Part shown: piece after piece, positions 37,217-48,268 of the stretch
Numbering within the stretch: the stretch's first letter is position 1
Layout: every line of letters starts with the position of its first letter
Assembly: GCA_001604565.1 (NCBI GenBank)
Contig: LVBV01000037.1
Span: forward strand, 1 to 51,933
Source: Puniceicoccales bacterium Verruco_01
GTDB taxonomy: Bacteria; Verrucomicrobiota; Verrucomicrobiia; Opitutales; Oceanipulchritudinaceae
Length of the DNA stretch: 51,933 nucleotides
Direction: 5' to 3'
Notes under the pieces: model-generated
Databases searched by the model: none
Told to the model about the DNA's origin: nothing
What the model saw: only the letters and a program-made list of their open reading frames with translations
Translations under genes and position numbers: made by a program

Positions 37217-39409
37217 GTGAACGCGCTGGAGGCACTCAAGACCCACTTTGGTTTCGACCGCTTCCGTCCGGGGCAGGAGGAGATTGTGCAGACCGTCCTT
37301 TCCGGGCGGGACAGTCTCGTCGTGATGCCGACGGGCGGCGGCAAGAGCCTGTGCTACCAGCTCCCGGCGCTGCTGCTGGAGGGCCCGACCCTTGTCGTCA
37401 GCCCGCTCATCGCCCTCATGAAGGACCAGGTGGACGGCCTGCGGGCGAAAGGGATCGAGGCGGAGACGATCAACAGCACCCTTTCCGCCTCCGAACAGGA
37501 CGAGAAGATCGCCGCCCTCGCGGAAGGGCGGATCCGGCTCCTGTACGTGGCCCCGGAAAGGTTCGGACAGCGCCGCTTTGTCGAGGCCCTGCGCCGCGCG
37601 AAGCCCGCCCTCGTGGCCGTGGACGAGGCGCACTGCGTCAGCCAGTGGGGGCACGACTTCCGGCCCGACTACCTAAAAATAGGCAAAGCCCTGAAGCAGG
37701 TGGGCGAGGTGCCCGTCGCCGCCTTCACCGCCACGGCCACGCCGGACGTCCGCCGCGACATCGTGGAGCACCTGATGCTGAAGGACCCCGCCGTCTTCGT
37801 CACGGGCTTTGCGCGGGAAAATCTCTCCTTCTCCATCGTGCGCACCCCGCGCAAGATGGACAAGTTCCGGCACCTCAAGAGCCTCGTCGAAAAGGAGAAG
37901 AGCGGCATCATCTACTGTGCGACGCGCAAGAAGGTGGAGGAGGTCTTCGAGGAGGTGGAAAGCTGGGGGACGAGGGTGATTGCCTACCACGCGGGCATGG
38001 CCGAGGAAACCCGGACGAGAGCGCAGGAGAAGTTCATGAGCGGACGCGCGAGCGTCGCCGTGGCCACCAACGCCTTCGGCATGGGCATCGACCGCTCCGA
38101 CATCCGCTTCGTCGCGCACTACGAGATGCCCGGCAGCGTGGAGGCCTACTATCAGGAGGCGGGCCGCGCGGGCCGCGACGGAGCACCGGCGCGCTGCGAC
38201 TTCCTCTACTCTTACGCGGACAAGCGGGTGCAGGAATTTTTCATCGAGGGCTCGAACCCCGGGATCGAGACGGTGCGCCTTCTCTGGGAGTTTTTGCGCA
38301 AGAAGGCGGACGGCCTCGGCGAGGTGCGCATGTCGATCGGCAGCATGAACGAGGCTCTCGGCCTCAAGAACGAGATGGCCCTCGGGAGCGCCCTGACGCT
38401 CCTCATGCGCGCGGGTTACGTGGACCGCTTCGACCTCCCCGGCGAGCGCATGCGCGGCACGCGCCTGGTCAAAGGCGACGTTCCAGCCTCGAAGCTCGAA
38501 ATCGACGAGGACGCGATGGCCGAGAAGGAACGCCGCGACAATGCGCGGCTTCAGGCGGTGATCGACTATGCGGAGGCGAAGACCTGCCGTCAGGAGTGGA
38601 TGCTCCATTACTTTGGCGACGAAAACGCAAAACCCTGCGGGAAGTGCGACTGGTGCCGACGCGGCGAGCGCCCCGGGATGGAGACCCTTTCGGAGGAACG
38701 CCAGCTTACCCTGCGCAAGGCCTTGAGCGGCGTCGCACGGATGTCGCGGCGCGTGGAGGGCGGCTGGATCGGCCTTTACGGCACCGGGCGGATCGCGGAA
38801 ATGCTCTGCGGGAAGGAGACCGGCCCCATGCGCGAGCACGGCCTGCACACGCTCTCCACCTTCGGCCTGTTGAAGTCGGAGGGCGTGGACTTCGTGAAGG
38901 CACTGCTGGAGGAGTGCCTCACGACGGGACTCCTGCGGAAAGAGGGCGCGGAATACCCCGTCGTCGCCCTGACTCCCCTCGGCGCGGAGGCGATGCGCGG
39001 GGAGTTTGTCCCCACTCTGCTCTGGCCTGGCACGCGGCCCGCGAAAGAGAAGCGCAGGGAATCAGCGGACGACGCAGCCCCCGCCAGCGCGCGCGAGGCC
39101 CTTGACGAGACGGAGATCCCCGCCGCCAAACCGAAGAAGCGCCGGGCTAGGCGCGGCCTCTTTGACGAAGACGAGGACGAGGCCCCGGGCTTTGCAAGGC
39201 TTCTGGACGAACTCAAGAAGAAGCGTCTGGAGATCGCCCATTCGCGCCATGTGAAGGCCTACCAGATCTTCCCCGACAAGACGCTGGAGGCCATCGCCCG
39301 TGCGAAGCCTCTCACGGAAAAAGAGGCCCTGAACCTCCCCGGCATCGGCCCGCACAAGGCGAGCCACGAGTTCCCCGCCTTCGTGGAGACGATCCGGGAT
39401 TTCGGATAG
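37217..39409 (+). CDS. recQ: ATP-dependent DNA helicase RecQ
   Basis: The 730-aa helicase unwinds DNA 3' to 5' in recombination and replication-fork repair. Seen: motif 0 HFGFDRFRPGQEEIV; Walker A MPTGGGKSLCYQLPALL; DEAH in AVDEAHCVSQWGHDFRPDY; motif V/VI VATNAFGMGIDRSDIRFV and YYQEAGRAGRDG; the zinc-binding RQC domain (CRQEWMLHYFGD, CGKCDWC); a winged helix; a charged linker (KPKKRRARRGLFDEDEDE); and a C-terminal HRDC domain (HSRHVKAYQIFPDKTLEAIA). The GTG start (MNALEALKTHFG) fits the RecQ N-terminus. Confidence 0.95.
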   Translation: MNALEALKTHFGFDRFRPGQEEIVQTVLSGRDSLVVMPTGGGKSLCYQLPALLLEGPTLVVSPLIALMKDQVDGLRAKGIEAETINSTLSASEQDEKIAALAEGRIRLLYVAPERFGQRRFVEALRRAKPALVAVDEAHCVSQWGHDFRPDYLKIGKALKQVGEVPVAAFTATATPDVRRDIVEHLMLKDPAVFVTGFARENLSFSIVRTPRKMDKFRHLKSLVEKEKSGIIYCATRKKVEEVFEEVESWGTRVIAYHAGMAEETRTRAQEKFMSGRASVAVATNAFGMGIDRSDIRFVAHYEMPGSVEAYYQEAGRAGRDGAPARCDFLYSYADKRVQEFFIEGSNPGIETVRLLWEFLRKKADGLGEVRMSIGSMNEALGLKNEMALGSALTLLMRAGYVDRFDLPGERMRGTRLVKGDVPASKLEIDEDAMAEKERRDNARLQAVIDYAEAKTCRQEWMLHYFGDENAKPCGKCDWCRRGERPGMETLSEERQLTLRKALSGVARMSRRVEGGWIGLYGTGRIAEMLCGKETGPMREHGLHTLSTFGLLKSEGVDFVKALLEECLTTGLLRKEGAEYPVVALTPLGAEAMRGEFVPTLLWPGTRPAKEKRRESADDAAPASAREALDETEIPAAKPKKRRARRGLFDEDEDEAPGFARLLDELKKKRLEIAHSRHVKAYQIFPDKTLEAIARAKPLTEKEALNLPGIGPHKASHEFPAFVETIRDFG

Positions 39410-39418
39410 GCCGACCCG

Positions 39419-39967
39419 CTACTGCCGCGTGAGGACCACGCCGCGGTCGATGCCCATCGCGAGCCTCTCCGACGCGGCAAAGCCCGCCGCCTTCGCCGCC
39501 TCCACCTCCGCGAGGAAGTCCCGCATCGAGACATGAAAGAAAGGCGGCTCCACGAAGAGGACCTTGCCCCGCGGCTTCATGAAGGCGGCGAATTCCGCAA
39601 AGAGAGACGCAACGTCCGGTACCTCGTGCGCCACGTAGAAAAGGAGGGCGAAATCCGCCTTCTCCGCGATCGGCGTGCCATCGCACAGGTGCGGTACGAT
39701 GCGATCCGAAAGGCCCGCCTTGGCCGCATTCGCCTTCAGCCGGTCCAGCATCCCCGTCTGCAAATCCGCCGCGATCACGCGTCCGGTTTCTCCCACCATC
39801 CGCGCCATCGGCAGGGTGAAAAAGCCCGGTCCGCAGCCGTAATCGACGGCGGTCATACCTTCCGTAAGGTATGGAAAGAGCATTTTCTCCGGCTTGTGGA
39901 CAAGGCGGCGCAGGCGGCATTCCAACCCCCCGGCGAGACTCGCGGGACAAATGTGCTTTTTGCTCAT
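39419..39967 (-). CDS. Class I SAM-dependent methyltransferase
   Basis: The 182-aa protein starts MSKKHICPASLAGGLECRLR, then LVHKPEKMLFPYLTEGMTAVDYGCGPGFFTLPMA with the SAM-binding glycine loop, GRVIAADLQTGMLDRL (acidic ribose-binding position) and LLFYVAHEVPD. It belongs to a common family annotated only as methyltransferase. Its start overlaps the stop of the chorismatase-like gene by 4 nt (ATGA), so it probably acts on that enzyme's product or on a related aromatic, which is inference. Confidence 0.83.
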   Translation of the reverse strand: MSKKHICPASLAGGLECRLRRLVHKPEKMLFPYLTEGMTAVDYGCGPGFFTLPMARMVGETGRVIAADLQTGMLDRLKANAAKAGLSDRIVPHLCDGTPIAEKADFALLFYVAHEVPDVASLFAEFAAFMKPRGKVLFVEPPFFHVSMRDFLAEVEAAKAAGFAASERLAMGIDRGVVLTRQ

Positions 39968-40851
39968 GAGACGGCGGCTACGGCGGTGAATTCGATTTCC
40001 AGCGAAAGCTCCGCGCGGCAAATCTCCGCGCGATGCACCCGCACGCGGTCGCCGGGACGGGCAAAGTGGCGGGAAAGAAGGTCCAGAAAAAACCCGCTGT
40101 CGGCACCCGGGCGGATGAAGATGTTCACGTGCCGCACTGCATTCGTGCCGAGCCCGGCGGCGACGAGCTGCTCCTCCATGATGCGGAGGTTGTCGATCGC
40201 GGCGGCGCACTCGCCAGCGGGGCTCCGGGCGACGGATTCGCTTCCCTTGACCGCCGCCGTGCCGGAAACAAAGCCCACCTTTGCCCCGCCGATCTCGCAG
40301 AGCGTCGCGCGGGCGAAACAAGGCGGACGCGGCCCGTACGCTTCCGGGTACCGCCACGCGGACACCTGCGAGGGGTTTTCGAAGCGCGCAAGAGGCCCCT
40401 TCACCGCAACAAAGGAGACGTGCAAAAGGTCCCCATAGCCGCCGATGTCTGTCGCCGCGGGCAGCCGGGATGCCGCCTCCATCCCCAAGCGTCGGTCATA
40501 GGCGCGGGCCCTCCCGACGTTGAAGGCGCGGTAGTTCTCAAGGCCGTTCACCACGCGGTTCACCCCCGGGATCACGTGCCACGCCCGAACGATCTCCCAT
40601 CCTTCCGTTGCCGCGAAGAGTTTCCCGCAGGCGTCGAAGGCAGCCTCCTCCATGCCCGAAGCAACGGAAAACCTCCCGCCGCCGACGAGCGCCCCGCAGC
40701 GCTCCGCCACGGCAAATTCCCCGATCGGCGCATATGCCGTGAAGGCGTCGGGAGTCTCCACCCCCTCAAACCCTGGCAGAAAGAGCCGCTGCGCCGCAAG
40801 CACAGCCGAAAGATCGGCGTGAAGGCCGGAACGAAAAGATGCCTCGCCCAT
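39964..40851 (-). CDS. FkbO/Hyg5-like chorismatase family protein
   Basis: The 295-aa protein resembles chorismatases, which split chorismate into pyruvate and a dihydroxycyclohexadiene or hydroxybenzoate. Seen in the order known from FkbO: RAWHVIPGVN, NYRAFNVGRARAYDRRLG, LPAATDIGG, ARFENPSQVSAWRYPEAYGP, PRPPCFARATL, VGFVSGTAAVKGSES, AAAIDNLRIMEEQL and a final LSLEIEFTAV carrying the Glu that is catalytic in the family. The C-terminal part has the YjgF-like fold. The branch (3-hydroxybenzoate, 4-hydroxybenzoate or dihydroxy product) cannot be decided here. The ATG at 40851 (MGEASFRSG) was preferred over an upstream TTG. It is coupled to a methyltransferase. Confidence 0.75.
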   Translation of the reverse strand: MGEASFRSGLHADLSAVLAAQRLFLPGFEGVETPDAFTAYAPIGEFAVAERCGALVGGGRFSVASGMEEAAFDACGKLFAATEGWEIVRAWHVIPGVNRVVNGLENYRAFNVGRARAYDRRLGMEAASRLPAATDIGGYGDLLHVSFVAVKGPLARFENPSQVSAWRYPEAYGPRPPCFARATLCEIGGAKVGFVSGTAAVKGSESVARSPAGECAAAIDNLRIMEEQLVAAGLGTNAVRHVNIFIRPGADSGFFLDLLSRHFARPGDRVRVHRAEICRAELSLEIEFTAVAAVS

Positions 40852-40934
40852 TGCAAACAAGGATGTGTAAAGCCGCCGCGCCGTCAACGCGGGGAAGAAT
40901 CAAATCTCCATTTCCACCGGGCGCTGCCAGAGCG

Positions 40935-41798
40935 CTAGTCGAACACCACCGTCTTGTTCGCGAAGGTGAGGATGCGGTTTTCGAGGTGCCAGCGCACCGC
41001 CTGCGCGAGGACGCTCTTTTCCAGGTCGCGGCCCTTGCGCTGGAGGTCCGCCACGCTGTGCCGGTGGTTCACCGCTGCGACGGCCTGCTGGATGATCGGG
41101 CCCTCGTCGAGCTTGGCGGTGGCGTAGTGCGCGGTGGCGCCGATGAGCTTTACGCCCCGTTTGTAGGCCTGCTCGTACGGGCGCGCCCCTGCGAAGGCCG
41201 GGAGGAAGGAATGGTGGATGTTGATGACCGGGCAGCCGATGTTCGCGATGAACCAGTCCGAAAGGATCTGCATGTAGCGCGCCATGACGACGAGCTCCAC
41301 GCCCGCCGCGCGGCACAGGGCCACCTCCTCGGCCTCGGCCTGCGCCTTGTTCTCCTTGGTCACCGGGATAAAGTGGAAGGGGACGCCATAATTGGCGCAC
41401 GCCGCCTCCATGTCCGGGTGGTTGGAGATGACGAGCGCAACGGTGCAGGGCATTTCCCCCGCTTTCCAGCGAAGGAGAAGGTCGTGGAAGCAGTGGTCGA
41501 TCTTCGAGACGAAGACCGCGATTTTCGGTTTGGCGTCGCTTCGGGCGACCCTCACCTCCATGCCGAGCTCGTCCCGGGCGATTTTCGTAAAGAGATCCGC
41601 CTCCTTCGCAAGATCGTCGCCCGCGGGAACCCATTCGATGCGCTGGAAGAAGATGTTCGCGTCGGCGTCGCGATGCTGGTCGGCATGCAGGATGTTGCCG
41701 CCGCGCCCGAAGATCCACCCCGCGGTGCGGGCGACAAGGCCCGGCTTGTCCGGACCGTGAAGGAGTGCGACGAGACTGACGGGGCTGGATTCACTCAT
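40935..41798 (-). CDS. purU: Formyltetrahydrofolate deformylase
   Basis: The 287-aa enzyme hydrolyses 10-formyl-THF to THF and formate, balancing the one-carbon pool and supplying formate for PurT. Seen: N-terminal ACT domain (VSLVALLHGPDKPGLVARTA) and a formyltransferase-fold domain with VALVISNHPD, VINIHHSFLPAFAGARPYEQ and GATAHYATAKLDEGPIIQQ, which hold the catalytic Asn-His-Asp triad. The length is typical. It follows carB by 15 bp, so the two are cotranscribed. Confidence 0.95.
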   Translation of the reverse strand: MSESSPVSLVALLHGPDKPGLVARTAGWIFGRGGNILHADQHRDADANIFFQRIEWVPAGDDLAKEADLFTKIARDELGMEVRVARSDAKPKIAVFVSKIDHCFHDLLLRWKAGEMPCTVALVISNHPDMEAACANYGVPFHFIPVTKENKAQAEAEEVALCRAAGVELVVMARYMQILSDWFIANIGCPVINIHHSFLPAFAGARPYEQAYKRGVKLIGATAHYATAKLDEGPIIQQAVAAVNHRHSVADLQRKGRDLEKSVLAQAVRWHLENRILTFANKTVVFD

Positions 41799-41813
41799 GA
41801 CGATTGCGTGATG

Positions 41814-45065
<3,252 letters not shown>

Positions 45066-45253
45066 GGTGGAAATTCCTTTCGCGGAAGGCGTCCCGATTT
45101 TTCACAAAATCCGCGCGGCTGGCAAACAGGACTTCTCCGATTTGCAGACCCCGGGAACGCCGCCCCGCAGCGAGGGCTCAAAAAATTCCCGTCAGTAAAC
45201 AAATCCAAAGCCCGCTCCGCAAGAGTTTTTGGGGGGGAACCCAACCGCTGTGG

Positions 45254-46480
45254 CTACCGCCCGATCCCGCAGATGCGCGACACCGCTTCCTCGAAGTCCG
45301 CGGCGCCGCTTAGGATCTCGATCTCCACGCGCAGGTAATACATGGGGAGCGGGCTTTTTACGTTCGGCTCGATGCGGACGGCGTCCTTCTCGGTGGTGAC
45401 CAAGATCTCCGCACCGGCGGTCTGGGCGTCCTCGAAGACCTCGGAGAGCTCCTCCTGATCGAAGCGGTGGTGGTCGATGAACCGTGTGCGGGCGACTATT
45501 GAAGCGCCGTGCTTGCGGACGAAATTCTCAAAACTCTCCGGCGCGGCGATGGCGGAAAGGCAGGCGACCTTTTTGCCCGAGAGGAAGGAGAGATGCTTTT
45601 CCTCCGTCCCGAAGACCTCGCGCAGGTACCGGGGCGCATGGGTGCATTCGATGATCTCCACGTCCGGGCGCTCGGCATGGATCCGCGCCTCCAGAGCCGG
45701 GTCCGGCACGCCGTCGCTTTTTGTGAGGAAGACGTAGCTTGCGCGGCGCAGGTGCGAGACGGGCTCGCGCAAAATCCCGCGCGGGATGAGGCTCCCGTTG
45801 CCGAAGGGGTTTGTCTTGTCCACGAGCAGGATCTGCATGTGATCCTTCAGGCGAAAATACTGGAAGCCGTCGTCGAGGATCAGCGTATCCGCGCCGAAGT
45901 GCCGCACGGCGTACTGCCCGGCCTTCACGCGGTCCTTGTCCACGACGACCGCCACGCCCGGCAGGTTCCGCGCCAGCATGTAGGGCTCGTCCCCGGCGTC
46001 GAGCGAGTTGAGGAGCACCTTCGTCCCGTCGCTCACCACCTTGGGGGGCGTCGGCTCCTGATGCACCAGCCAGCGCCACGCCTTGTGCAGGAGCGGCTCC
46101 TTGCGGCTCTTGTAACCGCGCGAAAGGATCGCCACCTTGCGGCCCCGCGCCGAAAGCGCCCTTGCGAGGCGTTCCACGACCGGCGTCTTGCCCGTCCCGC
46201 CCATCGTGAGGTTCCCGACGACGATCACCATGCAGCCAAGGTGCGCGTCCTGCAGGATGCGGTTCTTGTAAAGGAAGAGCCGCAGCTTCACGATCCCGGT
46301 GAAGAGCCACGAAAACCCCTTGAGAAACGCGCCGAAGAAGAAGGCCGCCCTGCCCTCCGCACGGTCGTACACCACGTCCACGGCAAAGTGCATGAAGCGC
46401 GTGCCCATCCGCCGCAGCGACGCGCGGAAGGCCGCCCAGTCGCCCCGCAGGCCCTCGTCGCCGTCCCAGTCGTCGTACAT
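45254..46480 (-). CDS. lpxK: Tetraacyldisaccharide 4'-kinase (lipid A synthesis)
   Basis: The 408-aa inner-membrane kinase adds the 4' phosphate to lipid A disaccharide. Seen: a membrane-associated segment, then P-loop [68 protein letters not shown] (DDGFQ motif), [13 protein letters not shown] and [14 protein letters not shown]. It is longer than the E. coli enzyme (328 aa) because of about 35 acidic residues at the N-terminus ([15 protein letters not shown]) and longer loops. The start MYDDWDG is the best in-frame ATG; longer forms would run into the panD promoter area. It shows the cell makes lipid A. Confidence 0.92.
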   Translation of the reverse strand: MYDDWDGDEGLRGDWAAFRASLRRMGTRFMHFAVDVVYDRAEGRAAFFFGAFLKGFSWLFTGIVKLRLFLYKNRILQDAHLGCMVIVVGNLTMGGTGKTPVVERLARALSARGRKVAILSRGYKSRKEPLLHKAWRWLVHQEPTPPKVVSDGTKVLLNSLDAGDEPYMLARNLPGVAVVVDKDRVKAGQYAVRHFGADTLILDDGFQYFRLKDHMQILLVDKTNPFGNGSLIPRGILREPVSHLRRASYVFLTKSDGVPDPALEARIHAERPDVEIIECTHAPRYLREVFGTEEKHLSFLSGKKVACLSAIAAPESFENFVRKHGASIVARTRFIDHHRFDQEELSEVFEDAQTAGAEILVTTEKDAVRIEPNVKSPLPMYYLRVEIEILSGAADFEEAVSRICGIGR

Positions 46481-46711
46481 ATCCTCCGCATCCTGCCGTG
46501 GCGGCGTGATGGGAGCGGCGACTTTCACTGGTTCCTCGGTTGGCAAGAGCGCCTTTATATGGTACAGTGACCGGCCTTTCCAAGTTGTTTCCGATGCGGG
46601 CGATCCAGCCTCGCGCGGGTCTCTTCGACACCCGGATGGGGAAAAGTTTGATTGACGAGGAGGCGCCCGAGTGGTTGAGAGGCTCTTTTGCTGCTGCCTG
46701 CTCAAGAAGAA

Positions 46712-47086
46712 ATGCACATCCATCTGTTAAAATCAAAAATCCTTCGGGCCGAGGTCACCGACAGCAGCCTCAACTACGAGGGCAGCCTTGGCATTGACTC
46801 CGACCTCATGGCGAAGGTCGGCCTGCTTCCCTACGAGAAAATCCTCGTGGGCGACATGGCCTCGGGCAACCGCTTCGAGACCTACGCCATCCCCGCGCCC
46901 GCGGGCAGCCGCACGATTGCGCTCAACGGCGCCGTCGCGCGCCTGGGCCAGGTGGGCGACCTCCTCGTCATCATGAGCTTTGCGGAGGTGACGCCCGAGG
47001 AGGCGAAGACGCACGAGCCCCGCATCCTCGTCATGACCGAACGCAACAGCCGCATCGTCCGCTCCAGCAACCTCCTTTCCTCCTAA
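46712..47086 (+). CDS. panD: Aspartate 1-decarboxylase proenzyme
   Basis: The 124-aa proenzyme makes beta-alanine for pantothenate. Seen: [20 protein letters not shown], the self-processing site YEGS (Gly24-Ser25, giving the pyruvoyl group), ISSDL-equivalent [27 protein letters not shown] and [17 protein letters not shown]. The length is typical. The 231 bp before it (46481-46711) contain no other gene that I can support. The aminotransferase gene follows by 32 bp on the same strand. Confidence 0.95.
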   Translation: MHIHLLKSKILRAEVTDSSLNYEGSLGIDSDLMAKVGLLPYEKILVGDMASGNRFETYAIPAPAGSRTIALNGAVARLGQVGDLLVIMSFAEVTPEEAKTHEPRILVMTERNSRIVRSSNLLSS

Positions 47087-47118
47087 CCTTTCACGCAAAC
47101 CCCGACTCTCACACGAAC

Positions 47119-48198
47119 ATGACGCCAAAGCTCTACATTCCCGGCCCGATCGCCGTCTCCGAAGCCGCCTTCGCGGCCATGAGCCATCCGATGATCGGCC
47201 ACCGCAGCAAGGACTTCGCGGCCCTGTACGCCGAGATCCAGACCGGCTTGCAACAGCTCGCCGGCACGAAGGATCCCGTTTACCTCTCCACCAGCTCCTC
47301 GTGGGGCAGCATGGAAGGCGCGATCCGCAACGTCGTTGCGAAGAAGGTCCTCTGCTGCATGAACGGCGCCTTCTCCGACAAGTGGCTGGACGTGTCCCGC
47401 CGCTGCGGCAAACAGGCCGAGGGCATCCAGTTCGAATGGGGCGAGCCCGTCGATCCCGAAGCGGTCCGCAAGGAACTTTCCAAGGGCGGCTACGACGCCA
47501 TCACGATTATCCACAACGAGACCTCCACCGGCACCATGACGGATCTCGCGGCCCTCATGAAGGTCGTGCGCGAGTTCCCGGAAGTGGTCTCCATCGTCGA
47601 TACGGTGAGCAGCTTCTCCGCCGTGCCGACGCCCAAGGACGCCCTCGGCATCGACGTCCTCATCACCGGCACGCAGAAGGCCATCGCCCTGCCTCCGGGC
47701 CTCTCGCTCCTCTCTGTCTCCAAGAAGGCGCTCGACCGCGCCCGCACCGTGGAAGGCCGTGGCTACTACTTCGACTTCGTGGAGTTCGACGAGAACCACA
47801 AGAAGAACAACACGCCCTCCACCCCGGCGATCTCCCTCATCTTCGGCCTCCAGTTCCGCCTGAACGATATCGCGAAGGAGGGTCTTGAAAACCGCTACGC
47901 CCGCCACGTGAAGACGAACAACATGCTTCGCGACTGGGCAAAGCGTCGCGGCATGGCAATGTTCCCGAAGGCCGGTTACGAGTCCCGCAGCTTGGTCTGC
48001 GTGAACACGCCCGCCGACGTGGACATGGAGAAGGTCAACAAGATTCTCAAGAGCGACTACAACTGCATGATCAACCTCGGCTACGGGAAGATCAAGGGCA
48101 AGACCTTCCGCATCTCGAACATGGGCGACGAGACGGAAGCGACGATCGGCGAACTGATCACCCAGCTCGACGACGCCTTCAACAGGTCGCGCCGCTAA
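47119..48198 (+). CDS. Class V PLP-dependent aminotransferase (alanine/serine-glyoxylate type)
   Basis: The 359-aa protein has the AGXT-like pattern: LYIPGPIAVSEAAFAAMSHP, GHRSKDFAALY, VVSIVDTVSSFSAVP with the PLP-ring Asp, and the Schiff-base Lys in ITGTQKAIALPPGLSLLSVS. C-terminal YGKIKGKTFRISNMGDE fits the family. Serine-glyoxylate, alanine-glyoxylate or phosphoserine aminotransferase roles are all possible; adjacency to panD does not decide. A strong terminator follows. Confidence 0.88.
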   Translation: MTPKLYIPGPIAVSEAAFAAMSHPMIGHRSKDFAALYAEIQTGLQQLAGTKDPVYLSTSSSWGSMEGAIRNVVAKKVLCCMNGAFSDKWLDVSRRCGKQAEGIQFEWGEPVDPEAVRKELSKGGYDAITIIHNETSTGTMTDLAALMKVVREFPEVVSIVDTVSSFSAVPTPKDALGIDVLITGTQKAIALPPGLSLLSVSKKALDRARTVEGRGYYFDFVEFDENHKKNNTPSTPAISLIFGLQFRLNDIAKEGLENRYARHVKTNNMLRDWAKRRGMAMFPKAGYESRSLVCVNTPADVDMEKVNKILKSDYNCMINLGYGKIKGKTFRISNMGDETEATIGELITQLDDAFNRSRR

Positions 48199-48207
48199 TT
48201 TCTGCCA

Positions 48208-48240
48208 AACGCCGCGCGGACCGTTCCGCGCGGCGTTTTT
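48208..48240 (+). terminator. Intrinsic terminator of the panD-aminotransferase unit
   Basis: A perfect 13-bp stem (48208-48220 with 48225-48237, loop CCGT) rich in GC ends in five T, 9 bp after the aminotransferase stop codon. It is among the strongest terminators in the window. Confidence 0.92.
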
Positions 48241-48268
48241 GTAGAGACCCCCGAATTTTTTCTCCCTC

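Noticed and set aside
46655-46690. A tRNA-like D-arm segment (GCCCGAGTGGTTGAGAGGC) between lpxK and panD
   Set aside because: It looks like the 5' part of a class II tRNA, but no anticodon stem, T arm or acceptor partner can be folded from the bases that follow, so a tRNA gene or remnant is not supported.
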